A stretch of DNA of 64,000 nt, taken from contig NZ_JAVIFW010000002.1 of NCBI RefSeq assembly GCF_031157275.1, forward strand, positions 558,001 to 622,000, written 5' to 3'. A program made the position numbers and the translations under genes. Position 1 is the first letter of the stretch, and every line of letters begins with the position of its first letter. Below, in pieces: positions 53,673 to 62,947 of the stretch. The stretch comes from Streptomyces sp. LHD-70 (GTDB taxonomy: Bacteria > Actinomycetota > Actinomycetes > Streptomycetales > Streptomycetaceae). Under the pieces are notes generated by a model, which saw only the letters and a list, made by a program, of their open reading frames with translations, was not told the origin of the DNA and searched no databases.

Positions 53673-54422
53673 TTACGCGGCTCTCTCCCCCGCCGCCATC
53701 GCCGCGCCCACGATGCCCGCGCTGTTCTGCAGCTCCGCGGGGACGATCTCCGCCTTGATGCCCTCGATCAGGGGCAGGAACTTCTGCGCCTTACGGCTGA
53801 CTCCGCCGCCGATGATGATCAGCTCCGGCGAGAACAGCATCTCCACATGCGCGAGGTACTTCTGGAGTCGGCGGGCCCAGTGCTCCCAGCTCAGCTGTTC
53901 GTCGTCTCGGGCCTTGGTGGAGGCCCGCTTCTCCGCGTCGTGACCGTGCAGCTCCAGGTGGCCCAGCTCGGTGTTGGGGACGAGGACGCCGTCGATGAAG
54001 AGGGCGCTGCCGATGCCCGTGCCGAGGGTGAGCATCAGGACCGTGCCCTTGCGGCCGCGGCCGGCGCCGAAGTGCGTCTCGGCGACCCCGGCGGCGTCCG
54101 CGTCGTTGAGCACCGTGACCGGGCCGCAGCCCGTGCGCTCGCCGAGCAGGGCGCGGGCGTCGACGTCGATCCAGGACTTGTCCACGTTGGCCGCCGTGCG
54201 GATCGTGCTGCCGCCGGTGACGACGCCGGGGAACGTGACCCCGATCGGGCCCGACCAGCCGAAGTGGCCGATGACCTGCTTGACGCCGTCCGCCACCGCG
54301 TCCGGCGTCGACGGGTGCGGGGTCAGGACCTTGTGCCGGGGCTCGCTGAGCTCGCCCCGGTCCAGGTCGACCGGGGCGCCCTTGATACCGGATCCGCCGA
54401 TGTCCACGCCGAAGATCTGCAT
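53673..54422 (-). CDS. ppgK: Polyphosphate glucokinase
   Basis: A 249-residue ROK-fold sugar kinase that phosphorylates glucose with polyphosphate (or ATP). [18 protein letters not shown] is the phosphate-binding loop and [13 protein letters not shown] the second; [11 protein letters not shown] replaces the ROK zinc site, as in PpgK. ATG at 54,422 matches the family start ([10 protein letters not shown]); a frame upstream to 54,446 adds 8 residues. It lies 119 bp downstream of ispH on the same strand. Confidence 0.92.
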   Translation of the reverse strand: MQIFGVDIGGSGIKGAPVDLDRGELSEPRHKVLTPHPSTPDAVADGVKQVIGHFGWSGPIGVTFPGVVTGGSTIRTAANVDKSWIDVDARALLGERTGCGPVTVLNDADAAGVAETHFGAGRGRKGTVLMLTLGTGIGSALFIDGVLVPNTELGHLELHGHDAEKRASTKARDDEQLSWEHWARRLQKYLAHVEMLFSPELIIIGGGVSRKAQKFLPLIEGIKAEIVPAELQNSAGIVGAAMAAGERAA

Positions 54423-54541
54423 GGACACCACGTTACGACGCGGCACTGACAGTCACGACGGGAACGATGTGAACGGCGGGAACGGCGGGAACGGCGGCGC
54501 CGGGCGACCGCCGCGGGGGCCGCGGCCGCGGCCCCCGCAGG

Positions 54542-55549
54542 TCAGGACTCCGTCGTACGCCCCGTGCGCTCCTCGATCAGGGTGGCGGCCTCGGCGCGCA
54601 GGTCGCGGCGGAGCTCCTTCGGCAGGGAGAACGTGAGGGACTCGTCGGCGGTCTTCACGATCTCGACGTCGCCGTACCCCTTCTCCGACAGCCAGGCCAG
54701 GACCTCCTCGACCAGGACGTCCGGGACCGAGGCGCCCGAGGAGACGCCAACCGTGCCGACGCCCTCCAGCCAGGTCTCGTCGATCTCGCTGGCGAAGTCG
54801 ACCAGGTACGCGGCGGGGCAGCCGGCCTGCTTGGCGACGTCGACCATGCGCTGGGAGTTGGAGGAGTTCTTGGAGCCGACCACGATGACCAGGTCGGACT
54901 GCTGGGCCAGCTCCTTGATGGCGATCTGGCGGTTCTGCGTGGCGTAGCAGATGTCGTCCGAGGGCGGGGAGATCAGGTTCGGGAACTTCTCCTTGAGGGC
55001 GTCCACCGTCTCCATCGTCTCGTCGACGGAGAGCGTGGTCTGGGAGAGCCAGACGACCCGGGAGTCGTCGCGCACCTCGACGTTGGCGACGTCCTCGGGG
55101 CCGTCGACCAGCGTGATGTGGTCCGGGGCCTCGCCCGAGGTGCCGATGACCTCCTCGTGGCCCTCGTGGCCGATGAGGAGGATGTCGTAGTCCTCGTTCG
55201 CGAAGCGGACGGCTTCCTTGTGGACCTTGGTGACCAGGGGGCAGGTGGCGTCGATGGTGGCGAGCCTGCCCTCGCGGGCCTCGTCGTGCACGGACGGGGC
55301 GACGCCGTGGGCGGAGAACATCACGATGTTGCCCGGCGGGACCTCGGTCGCCTGGTCGACGAAGACCGCGCCCTTCTTCTCCAGGGTCTGCACCACATAT
55401 TTGTTGTGCACGATTTCGTGCCGGACATAGACGGGAGCCCCGTACTGCTCCAGGGCCTTCTCGACGGCGATCACGGCGCGGTCCACGCCCGCGCAGTAGC
55501 CGCGGGGGGCGGCCAGCAGGACGCGGCGGGCTTGGGTCTGTGCAGTCAT
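54542..55549 (-). CDS. ispH: 4-hydroxy-3-methylbut-2-enyl diphosphate reductase
   Basis: A 335-residue iron-sulfur enzyme (IspH/LytB), the last step of the MEP isoprenoid pathway, giving IPP and DMAPP. The three [4Fe-4S] cysteines are in [21 protein letters not shown] and [11 protein letters not shown], and ATQNRQ and SSNSQRM line the diphosphate pocket. ATG at 55,549 is preferred; one at 55,558 would add 3 residues. It is divergent from the permease at 55,652. Confidence 0.95.
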   Translation of the reverse strand: MTAQTQARRVLLAAPRGYCAGVDRAVIAVEKALEQYGAPVYVRHEIVHNKYVVQTLEKKGAVFVDQATEVPPGNIVMFSAHGVAPSVHDEAREGRLATIDATCPLVTKVHKEAVRFANEDYDILLIGHEGHEEVIGTSGEAPDHITLVDGPEDVANVEVRDDSRVVWLSQTTLSVDETMETVDALKEKFPNLISPPSDDICYATQNRQIAIKELAQQSDLVIVVGSKNSSNSQRMVDVAKQAGCPAAYLVDFASEIDETWLEGVGTVGVSSGASVPDVLVEEVLAWLSEKGYGDVEIVKTADESLTFSLPKELRRDLRAEAATLIEERTGRTTES

Positions 55550-55651
55550 GCCCCCCATCGTAAGGGCGTCCCCAGCGCGTCAAAGATCCACACCTTGGGG
55601 AGACTGGAGCGGGCGGTCCGCACCGGGCGGGCGGGGCCAGGGAGGCGCACG

Positions 55652-57031
55652 ATGTCGGGTGACGGCGGCAGCACCGCAACCGGGGGCGGCGAGCCCGTCA
55701 CGGGCGACACCCATGTGGGCCTGCGGCGCAGCCTCGGCTTCAAGGATCTGGTGGTCTACGGGCTGCTGTTCATCGCCCCCATGGCGCCGGTCGGCGTCTT
55801 CGGCACCCTGGACGCCAAGTCGCACGGCGCGGTCGCGCTCGTCTATCTCGTCGCCACGGTCGCGATGGCGTTCACCGCGTACAGCTACGCCCAGATGGTT
55901 CGGGTCGTCCCCCAGGCGGGTTCGGTCTTCGCCTACGCGCGCGTGGCGCTGGGTCAGGGGCCCGGTTTCATCGCGGGCTGGATGGCGATGCTGGACTACC
56001 TGCTGATCCCGGCGGTGGCCTACCTGTTCTCCGGGATCGCGATGCACGAACTGGTCCCGTCGGTCTCGCAGTGGGTGTGGACGGCGCTCGCGGTGGTGGT
56101 CACCACGGCGCTCAACCTGTGGGGTGTACGGGCCGCCGCGCGGGTCGGTTTCGCCGTCCTGGCGATGGAGATCGTGGTGCTGCTCGTCTTCGTCGTGGCG
56201 GCACTCGTCGTGCTCGTACAGGACGGGGCGCAGCGCGGGTGGCTGACGCCGCTGACCGGTGACGGCACGTTCGCGGTGAGCGCGATCCTCGGGGCGGTGT
56301 CGATCGCCGTGCTGTCGTACCTGGGCTTCGACGCGATCGCCACGTTCGCGGAAGAGGTCACCGGGGGTTCGGCGAAGGTCGCCCGCGCGGTGCTGTTCTG
56401 CCTGGCGCTTGCGGGCTTCCTGTTCGTGGCGCAGACGTATCTGGTGGCACTGCTCGAACCGGTGTCGTCGGCGCAGCTCGCGGCGGAACCGGGCAAGCAG
56501 GGATCGGCGTTCTACGACGCCGTGGACGCGTCGGTCGGGGCCTGGCTGCACGATCTGGTGGCGGTGAGCAAGGCGATCGGTGCCGCGTTCGCGGCGCTCG
56601 CCGGGCAGGCCGCGGCCGGTCGCCTCGTCTTCGCGATGGCCCGCGACCGGCGGCTGCCGAAGGTGCTCTCCCGTACGGACTCGGGCGTTCCGCGGGTGGC
56701 CATCGGGGTGGCCGCGGTGATCACGCTGGTGGCCGCGGTGTGGGCGGCGCGGCGGGACGACGGCATGGACCACCTGGTGTCGGTGGTCGACATCGGCGCT
56801 CTGGTGGCGTTCACCATGCTGCACGCGTCCGTGGTGTCGTGGTTCGCGGTGCGCCGGCAGGGCGGTGCGGTCAGCTGGTGGCGGCACGGGCTCATTCCGG
56901 TGCTCGGGGCGGCGATCACGATCGCGGTGATCGTGGAGGCCTCGCGCACAGCGCAGATCGTGGGGGCGGTGTGGTTCTTGGTGGGGCTTGTGGTGCTGTT
57001 CGCTCAGCGCGGGCGGCGGGTTCTTACGTAG
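55652..57031 (+). CDS. APC-family permease
   Basis: A 459-residue permease with about 12 helices (RSLGFKDLVVYGLLFIAPMAPVGVFG, MVRVVPQAGSVFAYARVALG, LGFDAIATFAEEVTGGS, MARDRRLPKVLSR). The pattern is that of PuuP/YbaT-like amino acid or amine importers. AGGGAGG lies 7 bases before the ATG. It stands alone between ispH and xseA in the core region. Dispersed repeats follow its stop. Confidence 0.87.
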   Translation: MSGDGGSTATGGGEPVTGDTHVGLRRSLGFKDLVVYGLLFIAPMAPVGVFGTLDAKSHGAVALVYLVATVAMAFTAYSYAQMVRVVPQAGSVFAYARVALGQGPGFIAGWMAMLDYLLIPAVAYLFSGIAMHELVPSVSQWVWTALAVVVTTALNLWGVRAAARVGFAVLAMEIVVLLVFVVAALVVLVQDGAQRGWLTPLTGDGTFAVSAILGAVSIAVLSYLGFDAIATFAEEVTGGSAKVARAVLFCLALAGFLFVAQTYLVALLEPVSSAQLAAEPGKQGSAFYDAVDASVGAWLHDLVAVSKAIGAAFAALAGQAAAGRLVFAMARDRRLPKVLSRTDSGVPRVAIGVAAVITLVAAVWAARRDDGMDHLVSVVDIGALVAFTMLHASVVSWFAVRRQGGAVSWWRHGLIPVLGAAITIAVIVEASRTAQIVGAVWFLVGLVVLFAQRGRRVLT

Positions 57032-57059
57032 CGGGTTCTTACGTAGCGGGTTCTGTGCC

Positions 57060-57218
57060 GTCGGCTCGGGCGCCGTCGCATAGCCCTGCGGGCTCGTCCT
57101 CAAGCGCCGGACCGGCTGATTTTGATCCCCTCCCCGCCCCTTCCCTAAGGACTGCCGTCGGCTGCGGGGGCTCCGCCCCCGGACCCCCGCTCCTCAAACG
57201 CCGGAGAGGCTGAATTTG
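57060..57218. repeat. Two dispersed repeats in the permease-xseA gap
   Basis: Bases about 57,060-57,128 (GTCGGCTCGGGCGCCGTCGC, CTGCGGGCTCGTCCTC) match the element that forms the 3' end of the symporter gene at 12,544. Bases 57,166-57,218 start with GGGGGC-TCC-GCCCCC and match 547-600. Before them, GCGGGTTCTTACGTA is duplicated at the permease stop (about 57,017-57,048). No gene is seen in this gap. Confidence 0.7.
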
Positions 57219-57258
57219 CCGGGGCGGCGTTGTCAGTGGGGGCGACTACGCTCCCCCC

Positions 57259-58497
57259 ATGGCTCTCAACACCTCCCCCGAAGCCCCCCTGCCCGTGGGC
57301 GAGGTCTCGCGGCTTATTGGCGGGTGGATCGACCGGCTCGGCGCGGTGTGGGTCGAGGGGCAGATCACCCAGCTGAACCGCCGCCCCGGCGCCGGGGTGG
57401 TGTTCCTGACGCTGCGCGACCCGTCGTACGACATCTCGGTGAGCGTGACGTGCTACCGCCAGGTGTTCGACGCGGTGGCGGACGTCGTGTCCGAGGGGGC
57501 GCGCGTGGTGGTCCTCGCGAAGCCGGAGTGGTACGCGCCGCGGGGGCAGTTGTCGCTGCGGGCGGCCGAGATCAAGCCGGTCGGTGTGGGTGAACTGCTC
57601 GCGCGGCTCGAGCAGTTGAAGAAGGCGCTGGCGAGCGAGGGGCTCTTCGCGGCCGAGCGGAAGAAGCCGCTGCCGTTCCTGCCGCAGCTGATCGGGCTCG
57701 TCTGCGGGCGTGCCTCGGCGGCCGAGCGGGACGTCCTGGAGAACGCCCGGCACCGCTGGCCCGCCGTCCGCTTCGAGGTGCGCAACGTCCCGGTGCAGGG
57801 CGTGCACGCCGTGCCGCAGGTCGTGCAGGCGGTCAAGGAGCTGGACGAGCACCAGGGCGTGGACGTGATCGTCGTCGCGCGCGGCGGCGGCAGCGTGGAG
57901 GACCTGCTGCCCTTCTCCGACGAGCAGTTGGTGCGCGCCGTGGCCTCATGTCGTACGCCGGTGGTGTCGGCGATCGGGCACGAGCCGGACTCTCCGCTGC
58001 TCGACCTGGTCGCGGACCTGCGCGCCTCGACGCCGACGGACGCGGCGAAGAAGGTCGTCCCTGACGTGGGCGAGGAGTACGACCGGGTGCGGCTGCTGCA
58101 GGAGCGGGCCCGGCGCGCGGTGGGCATACACCTGGACCGTGAGGAGCGCGGGCTCGACGTCGCGATGTCGCGCCCCTCGATGGCGCATCCGCACCGGATG
58201 ATCGCCGAGCGGGAGGAGCAGGTCACAGCCCTGCTCGACCGCGGCCGCCGCACCCTCGGCCACCTCCTGGACCGCGCCGACTCGGAGCTGACGCACACGC
58301 ACGCGCGCGTGGTGGCCCTCTCCCCGGCGGCCACCCTCCAGCGGGGGTACGCGGTGCTGCAGCGCCAGGACGGCCACGTGGTCCGTGACCCGGGCGAGGT
58401 GGAGGCGGGCGATGCGCTGCGGGCCCGGGTCTCGGGCGGAGAGTTCAGGGTCGCGGTGGCCGAGGCGCCGGACGCGGACTCCGGCGGGCAGCGGTAG
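57259..58497 (+). CDS. xseA: Exodeoxyribonuclease VII large subunit
   Basis: A 412-residue catalytic subunit of exonuclease VII, which degrades single-stranded DNA to oligonucleotides. An N-terminal OB-fold ([21 protein letters not shown] region through [18 protein letters not shown]) precedes the exonuclease domain ([50 protein letters not shown]) and a coiled-coil C-terminus. xseB follows 71 bp later. Confidence 0.95.
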   Translation: MALNTSPEAPLPVGEVSRLIGGWIDRLGAVWVEGQITQLNRRPGAGVVFLTLRDPSYDISVSVTCYRQVFDAVADVVSEGARVVVLAKPEWYAPRGQLSLRAAEIKPVGVGELLARLEQLKKALASEGLFAAERKKPLPFLPQLIGLVCGRASAAERDVLENARHRWPAVRFEVRNVPVQGVHAVPQVVQAVKELDEHQGVDVIVVARGGGSVEDLLPFSDEQLVRAVASCRTPVVSAIGHEPDSPLLDLVADLRASTPTDAAKKVVPDVGEEYDRVRLLQERARRAVGIHLDREERGLDVAMSRPSMAHPHRMIAEREEQVTALLDRGRRTLGHLLDRADSELTHTHARVVALSPAATLQRGYAVLQRQDGHVVRDPGEVEAGDALRARVSGGEFRVAVAEAPDADSGGQR

Positions 58498-58568
58498 TCC
58501 TGCCGCGACCCCCGCGACTTAGTCCTGCCGCAACATCGTCTTCGTATCGGAAATCTAGGGTGGAGCAC

Positions 58569-58820
58569 ATGAGCAGTACGGGTACCGAGACCGCGACCCA
58601 GAGCGCGCTCGGCTACGAGCAGGCGCGGGACGAACTGATCGACGTGGTGCGGCGCCTGGAGGCGGGCGGCACGTCGCTCGAGGAGTCGCTCGCCCTGTGG
58701 GAGCGGGGCGAGGAGCTGGCGAAGGTGTGCCGGCGCTGGCTCGACGGCGCGCGGGCCCGGCTCGACGCGGCGCTCGCGGAGCGGGAGGACGGGGATGAAG
58801 GGGCCGAGCAGGACGCGTAA
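58569..58820 (+). CDS. xseB: Exodeoxyribonuclease VII small subunit
   Basis: An 83-residue helical protein (YEQARDELIDVVRRLEAGGTSLEESLALWERGEELAKVC), the standard XseB pattern. It packs on the XseA coiled coil. ATG at 58,569 has GGAG 5 bases upstream; a GTG at 58,560 would add 3 residues. Confidence 0.95.
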   Translation: MSSTGTETATQSALGYEQARDELIDVVRRLEAGGTSLEESLALWERGEELAKVCRRWLDGARARLDAALAEREDGDEGAEQDA

Positions 58821-58933
58821 GCAGGTGGCGGCCCCGCCCGGTCTGGCGCGCGCGGAGGAGCCGCCTCCGCTAGCAGGAGCCGCCCCCGCCCGACCTGTCG
58901 CGTTTGTGAACCCGATCACGCTGCTCCGATTTT

Positions 58934-58965
58934 GGTTGAAACTTAAACCTATCTGGGAGTAAGGT
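58934..58965 (+). promoter_or_regulatory. Promoter with palindrome upstream of the RutE-like gene
   Basis: TTGAAA (58,936-58,941) and TAAGGT (58,960-58,965), 18 bp apart, look like a vegetative -35/-10 pair. The -35 lies inside the imperfect palindrome GGTTGAAACTTAAACC (58,934-58,949; 12 of 16 positions symmetric), which suggests repression at this promoter. Confidence 0.55.
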
Positions 58966-59013
58966 GATCACCGCAAGCGTTCCCACGATCGTCTTCTCGA
59001 GAAGGTTGACCGC

Positions 59014-59604
59014 ATGTCCCTCGCCCTCGACGCCGCCGCCCAGGACCTCCTCTTCCGCGAGGCCCGCACCGCCAACACCTTCACCGACGAGCCGGTGAGC
59101 GACGAGCAGGTCCAGGCCATCTACGACCTGGTCAAGTACGGCCCCACGGCCTTCAACCAGTCGCCGCTGCGCGTGACCCTGGTCCGCACCCCCGAGGCCC
59201 GTGAGCGCCTGGTCAAGCACATGGCCGAGGGCAACCGCCCGAAGACCGCCACCGCCCCGCTGGTCGCGATCCTCTCCGTGGACAACGAGTTCCACGACGA
59301 CCTGCCGAAGCTGTTCCCGCACGCCCCCGCCGTGAAGGACGCCTTCTTCGCCGAGCGCCCGGTGCGCGAGCAGGCCGCCGCCCTGAACGGCGCGCTGCAG
59401 GCCGGTTACTTCATCGTCGGCGTGCGCGCCGCGGGCCTGGCCGCAGGACCGATGACCGGCTTCGACTTCGCCGGCGTGCAGAAGGAGTTCCTGGACGACG
59501 ACCACACCCCGCTGATGGTCGTGAACATCGGCAAGCCCGGCGACGACGCCTGGTTCCCGCGCTCCCCGCGCCTCGACTACGACGAGGTCATCACCTCCGT
59601 CTGA
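59014..59604 (+). CDS. Malonic semialdehyde reductase (RutE-like nitroreductase fold)
   Basis: A 196-residue nitroreductase-family flavoprotein of the RutE/HadB type (FREARTANTFTDEPVSDEQV, YGPTAFNQSPLRVTLV, GAGPMTGFD-like segment in LAAGPMTGFDFAGV). RutE reduces malonic semialdehyde to 3-hydroxypropionate in uracil breakdown, but no other rut gene is here. AAGG lies 9 bases before the ATG. It has its own promoter with a palindrome and ends in a bidirectional terminator. Detoxification of an aldehyde or quinone is an alternative. Confidence 0.85.
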   Translation: MSLALDAAAQDLLFREARTANTFTDEPVSDEQVQAIYDLVKYGPTAFNQSPLRVTLVRTPEARERLVKHMAEGNRPKTATAPLVAILSVDNEFHDDLPKLFPHAPAVKDAFFAERPVREQAAALNGALQAGYFIVGVRAAGLAAGPMTGFDFAGVQKEFLDDDHTPLMVVNIGKPGDDAWFPRSPRLDYDEVITSV

Positions 59605-59625
59605 CCTCGCTCTGAGCCGCATACG

Positions 59626-59658
59626 AAGGGGCCCCGGCGATTCCCGCCGGGGCCCCTT
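59626..59658. terminator. Bidirectional hairpin terminator with 14-bp arms
   Basis: AAGGGGCCCCGGCG (59,626-59,639) and CGCCGGGGCCCCTT (59,645-59,658) are perfect 14-base arms around ATTCC. It lies between the convergent RutE-like and DUF4245 genes. Confidence 0.88.
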
Positions 59659-59677
59659 CATGTCTGCCGTATCCGCG

Positions 59678-60190
59678 TCACTTCAGCGCGCCCGCCATCT
59701 CCGCGAGGGTCTTGAAGGAGGCCGAGCCGGTGACCACCGTCGTCGCGCCCTTCTCCGTACGCACAAGCGCGTCGTACGTCTCGCCCTCGTAGCGCGTCCA
59801 CGTGGAGCCGTCGATGCGCTCGCTGCGGGCCGTCTCCTCGGCGCCGCGGGTGACATCGTCGACGAAGACCGGGGCCTTCTCGGTGGACTGCTCGACCGCG
59901 ACGTACTTGCCGTCCGGGGCGTGGAAGCCCAGGTGCCAGTGGTCCCGCTCGTCGCCCTGGAAGCGGACCGAGGTCGCCTTCCAGTCCTTGCCCAGGCCCT
60001 CGGGCGCGAGGACCGGGTACGCGGCCGCGCGCTGGGCCGTCGCCAGCTCGACGTCGTAGGTCACCGTCTTGACGGGGCTCTGGGACTCGTCGTGCGGGAT
60101 GAAGATGTAGATGACCGCCACGACTGCGCCGATCACCGCGAGGGACAGCAGCATGTCCCGAATCGTCTTGGTGCCTCTCGTACCTGCCAC
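59678..60190 (-). CDS. DUF4245 family membrane-anchored protein
   Basis: A 170-residue protein with one N-terminal membrane anchor (DMLLSLAVIGAVVAVIYIFI) and an outside domain of ~140 residues (VTYDVELATAQRAAAYPVLAPEGL, WKATSVRF, HLGFHAPDGKYVAVEQS). It matches DUF4245, an actinobacterial family of unknown function. GTG at 60,190 is chosen because family members start shortly before the RDM(L/V)LSLAVIGA anchor; longer forms exist up to 60,319. It is divergent from glpX, its regular neighbour. Confidence 0.8.
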   Translation of the reverse strand: MAGTRGTKTIRDMLLSLAVIGAVVAVIYIFIPHDESQSPVKTVTYDVELATAQRAAAYPVLAPEGLGKDWKATSVRFQGDERDHWHLGFHAPDGKYVAVEQSTEKAPVFVDDVTRGAEETARSERIDGSTWTRYEGETYDALVRTEKGATTVVTGSASFKTLAEMAGALK

Positions 60191-60361
60191 GCACCCATCG
60201 TCGCAGGTGCCCCCTCTGCTCATGCGTGGGGGCCACTGCTCAATTTGTCGGCCTCCGGATAGAGTGCGAACCACACCCTCCTCGGCCGCCCACCCGACGC
60301 CCGCCACGCCCCTCGGCACTTCGGGCGCGGCCTGCTGGTCGTATCAGAAAGGTGCGCTCCG

Positions 60362-61393
60362 ATGACCGAGCATCACTTGCCGTCCGCTCTGGAGGTCTCC
60401 CCCGAGGCCCCCGACCGCAACCTCGCCCTGGAACTGGTCCGGGTCACCGAGGCCGCCGCCATGGCCGCCGGGCGGTGGGTCGGCCGCGGCGACAAGATCG
60501 GTGCCGACGGCGCCGCCGTGCGCGCCATGCGCACACTCGTCTCGACCGTCTCGATGAACGGCATCGTCGTCATCGGCGAGGGCGAGAAGGACGAGGCCCC
60601 CATGCTGTTCAACGGGGAGCGGATCGGCGACGGCACCGGCGCCGAGGTGGACATCGCGGTCGACCCGATCGACGGCACCACCCTGAACGCCAAGGGCATG
60701 CCGAACGCGATCGCCGTGCTGGCCGCCGCCGACCGCGGCGCGATGTTCGACCCGTCCGCCGTGTTCTACATGGACAAGCTGGTCACGGGCCCGGAGGCCG
60801 CGGACTACGTGGACATCAACGCCCCGGTGTCGGTGAACATCCGCCGGGTCGCCAAGGCCAAGCGCTCGGCGCCCGAGGACGTCACGGTGGTCATCCTGGA
60901 CCGGCCGCGGCACGAGGGCATCGTCAAGGAGATCCGCGAGACGGGCGCCCGGATCAAGTTCATCTCGGACGGCGACGTGGCCGGTTCGATCATGGCGGTC
61001 CGCGAGGGCACCGGCGTCGACCTGCTGATGGGCGTCGGCGGTACGCCCGAGGGCATCATCTCGGCCTGCGCCATCAAGTGCCTGGGCGGCACCATCCAGG
61101 GCAAGCTCTGGCCCAAGGACGAGGCGGAGAAGCAGCGCGCCCTGGACGCCGGGCACGACCTGGACCGGGTGCTCTACACCCACGACCTGGTCTCCGGCGA
61201 CAACGTCTTCTTCGTCGCCACCGGCATCACCGACGGCGAGATCCTCCGCGGGGTGCGCTACCGCGCCGAGACCGCGACCACGCAGTCCCTGGTGATGCGC
61301 TCGAAGTCCGGCACGATCCGGCAGATCGACTCCACGCACCGCCTGGAGAAGCTGCGCGCGTACAGCGCGATCGACTTCGACCGCGCCAAGTAG
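60362..61393 (+). CDS. glpX: Class II fructose-1,6-bisphosphatase
   Basis: A 343-residue GlpX phosphatase that dephosphorylates fructose 1,6-bisphosphate in gluconeogenesis. [18 protein letters not shown] and the metal-site [13 protein letters not shown] are diagnostic, followed by [14 protein letters not shown] and [21 protein letters not shown] precedes the ATG. It ends in an 11-base hairpin and is divergent from DUF4245. Confidence 0.95.
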   Translation: MTEHHLPSALEVSPEAPDRNLALELVRVTEAAAMAAGRWVGRGDKIGADGAAVRAMRTLVSTVSMNGIVVIGEGEKDEAPMLFNGERIGDGTGAEVDIAVDPIDGTTLNAKGMPNAIAVLAAADRGAMFDPSAVFYMDKLVTGPEAADYVDINAPVSVNIRRVAKAKRSAPEDVTVVILDRPRHEGIVKEIRETGARIKFISDGDVAGSIMAVREGTGVDLLMGVGGTPEGIISACAIKCLGGTIQGKLWPKDEAEKQRALDAGHDLDRVLYTHDLVSGDNVFFVATGITDGEILRGVRYRAETATTQSLVMRSKSGTIRQIDSTHRLEKLRAYSAIDFDRAK

Positions 61394-61430
61394 GCCGCCA
61401 GGCCGCCGGGCCTGGCTGATACGACGCCAA

Positions 61431-61460
61431 CGGGGTGCCCCTGTGCGGAGGGGCACCCCG
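61431..61460. terminator. Hairpin terminator between glpX and the WhiB-like gene
   Basis: CGGGGTGCCCC (61,431-61,441) and GGGGCACCCCG (61,450-61,460) are perfect 11-base arms around an 8-base loop. It serves the convergent glpX and WhiB-like genes. Confidence 0.88.
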
Positions 61461-61479
61461 TTCGCGTACGCACAGGCCG

Positions 61480-61932
61480 TCAGCCGGCGGCCGCTATCGC
61501 CTCGGTCTGGGCAGCCGCCTGGGTCGCCTTCTTCAGCTCCATGTCGCGGCGCCTGCGGCGGGCGAGGACCACGCGGCGCTCGGCGGCGGTGAGCCCGCCC
61601 CACACTCCGTACGGCTCGGGCTGGAGCAGGGCGTGCTCGCGGCACTCGACCATCACGGGGCAGCGGGCGCAGACCCGCTTCGCGGCCTCTTCGCGGGCCA
61701 GGCGGGCGGCCGTCGGCTCCTTGGAGGGGGCGAAGAAGAGACCGGCCTCGTCCCGGCGGCAGACCGCGTCCGAGTGCCAGGGCACGTCCTGGTCCCGTGC
61801 CGGGGCGCCCTCCTGCCCCTGACTTCGCGTCGCTGGCGCCCTTCCCCAAGCTCTCGACTGCGCTCGAGCAGGGGAGACCCCAACCGCCGGAACGGCGGCG
61901 ACCTGCAGGGACTGATGCGGCGTTTGCAGCAC
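61480..61932 (-). CDS. WhiB-family iron-sulfur transcription factor
   Basis: A 150-residue Wbl protein. Four cluster ligands are Cys58, Cys88, Cys91 and Cys97 (AVCRRDEAG, RVCARCPVMVECREHAL), followed by the GVWGGLTAAERR turn and a basic C-terminus (RRRRR) that contacts DNA. Such proteins bind the principal sigma factor and tune development or redox genes. Residues about 17-37 are encoded by a dispersed repeat, making the N-terminus longer than the core family needs. It sits beside glpX and upstream of a fumarase, as I recall in other Streptomyces. Confidence 0.92.
   Translation of the reverse strand: MLQTPHQSLQVAAVPAVGVSPARAQSRAWGRAPATRSQGQEGAPARDQDVPWHSDAVCRRDEAGLFFAPSKEPTAARLAREEAAKRVCARCPVMVECREHALLQPEPYGVWGGLTAAERRVVLARRRRRDMELKKATQAAAQTEAIAAAG
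61838..61880. repeat. Dispersed repeat inside the WhiB-like coding region
   Basis: CTTCCCCAAGCTCTCGACTG followed by CGCTCGAGCAGGGGAGACCCC is a widespread Streptomyces intergenic element. Here it lies in frame within the N-terminal part of the WhiB-like gene and is read as VGVSPARAQSRAWGRAP. Confidence 0.6.
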
Positions 61933-62068
61933 GGTCTACTCCTGACGACGGCTTCGCGAGCGAGAAGAAGGCGACGAACCGTCCCTACCCGCTGTACGCG
62001 GCCCTATGCACTGAGTTCCCATGCGTCGCCCGGATCAACTTCCCACCCAGCCACGGAGGTTGACGCCG

Positions 62069-62758
62069 TCAGAGGTGCTTGCGCAGGTGCTTGGCCGTGT
62101 ACCGGCCGACGTACTTGTGCAGGTCGGCGATCAGCTTGCCGCGCTTGGGCTTGGCCTCGATGCTGCCGAAGACGGAGTAGCCGTCGACGAAGACCACCGG
62201 GGCCTGCGCGTCCTCCGCCTCCTGGGTGTCCACCTCGAAATTGCCGAAGACGCCGCTGCCGGTGCCGCGGAGCGTGACGTTCTCCGGGACCCGGACCTCG
62301 ACGCTCCCGAAGACCGACCAGGCCTTGATGACGATCTGCGGGTACTCGAAGATCGCCTCGGTCAGGTCGATCTCCACGCTCCCGAACACCGCGTACGCAT
62401 GCGTCCTGCGGCCCACGCGCCAGCGGCCCCTGCGGGTGGCGCCACTGAAGACCGCGACCAGGTTCTCGTCCGGCTCCGCGGGGATCGTGCCAGGCAGGGG
62501 CGCATCGGTGTGCGGCGCGGGGGCCGGACGCGACTGGTGCGCCCCGGGCAAGTCCCTTACGTACGGCTCGAGTTCGGCGAGGGTCTTCGCGCGGTACACC
62601 CCGTCGATGCGGTCGGCGTGCTCCTCCGCCGTGAGCCGGCCCTCGGCCATCGCCTCGCGCAGGATGTCCGCCGTGCGATCGCGGTCGGCGTCGGACGCGC
62701 GCAGGTCGGTCGGCTCCGCGGCGGGGGCGGTCTGCTGAGGGCGCTTTTCGAGGTCCAC
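62069..62758 (-). CDS. DUF1707 domain protein with C-terminal cell-wall-active-like β domain
   Basis: A 229-residue protein. Residues ~20-70 form a DUF1707 domain (LRASDADRDRTADILREAMAEGRLTAEEHADRIDGVYRAKTLAELEPYVRDLP in outline), usually an N-terminal regulatory module. The C-terminal ~130 residues show repeated AVFGSVEIDL, SVFGSVEVRVP and GVFGNFEV strands, as in LiaF/VraT-like β-repeat domains. No clear membrane helix is visible. The start is GTG at 62,758. It is divergent from the fumarase gene, and its role is unknown. Confidence 0.82.
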   Translation of the reverse strand: MDLEKRPQQTAPAAEPTDLRASDADRDRTADILREAMAEGRLTAEEHADRIDGVYRAKTLAELEPYVRDLPGAHQSRPAPAPHTDAPLPGTIPAEPDENLVAVFSGATRRGRWRVGRRTHAYAVFGSVEIDLTEAIFEYPQIVIKAWSVFGSVEVRVPENVTLRGTGSGVFGNFEVDTQEAEDAQAPVVFVDGYSVFGSIEAKPKRGKLIADLHKYVGRYTAKHLRKHL

Positions 62759-62947
62759 CCCACCAGCGTACCCAAACGCGATAGATCGCGACTAGACGTA
62801 GGGAAAACGCACGGGAGAAGAGGACCGGAGGCACGGGGGGAACGAACTGAGCCTTACCTCACAGACCCGGCCGCCGCGCCAGGTTCTACGCTGGTTGGCG
62901 CTGCCACCGGAGGCCAGCTGCTACCTGTCGAGTGAGGAATGGGCGAG

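Noticed and set aside
55118..55651. Upstream extension of the permease at 55,652
   Set aside because: It is antisense to ispH. The ATG at 55,652 has AGGGAGG and the family N-terminus.
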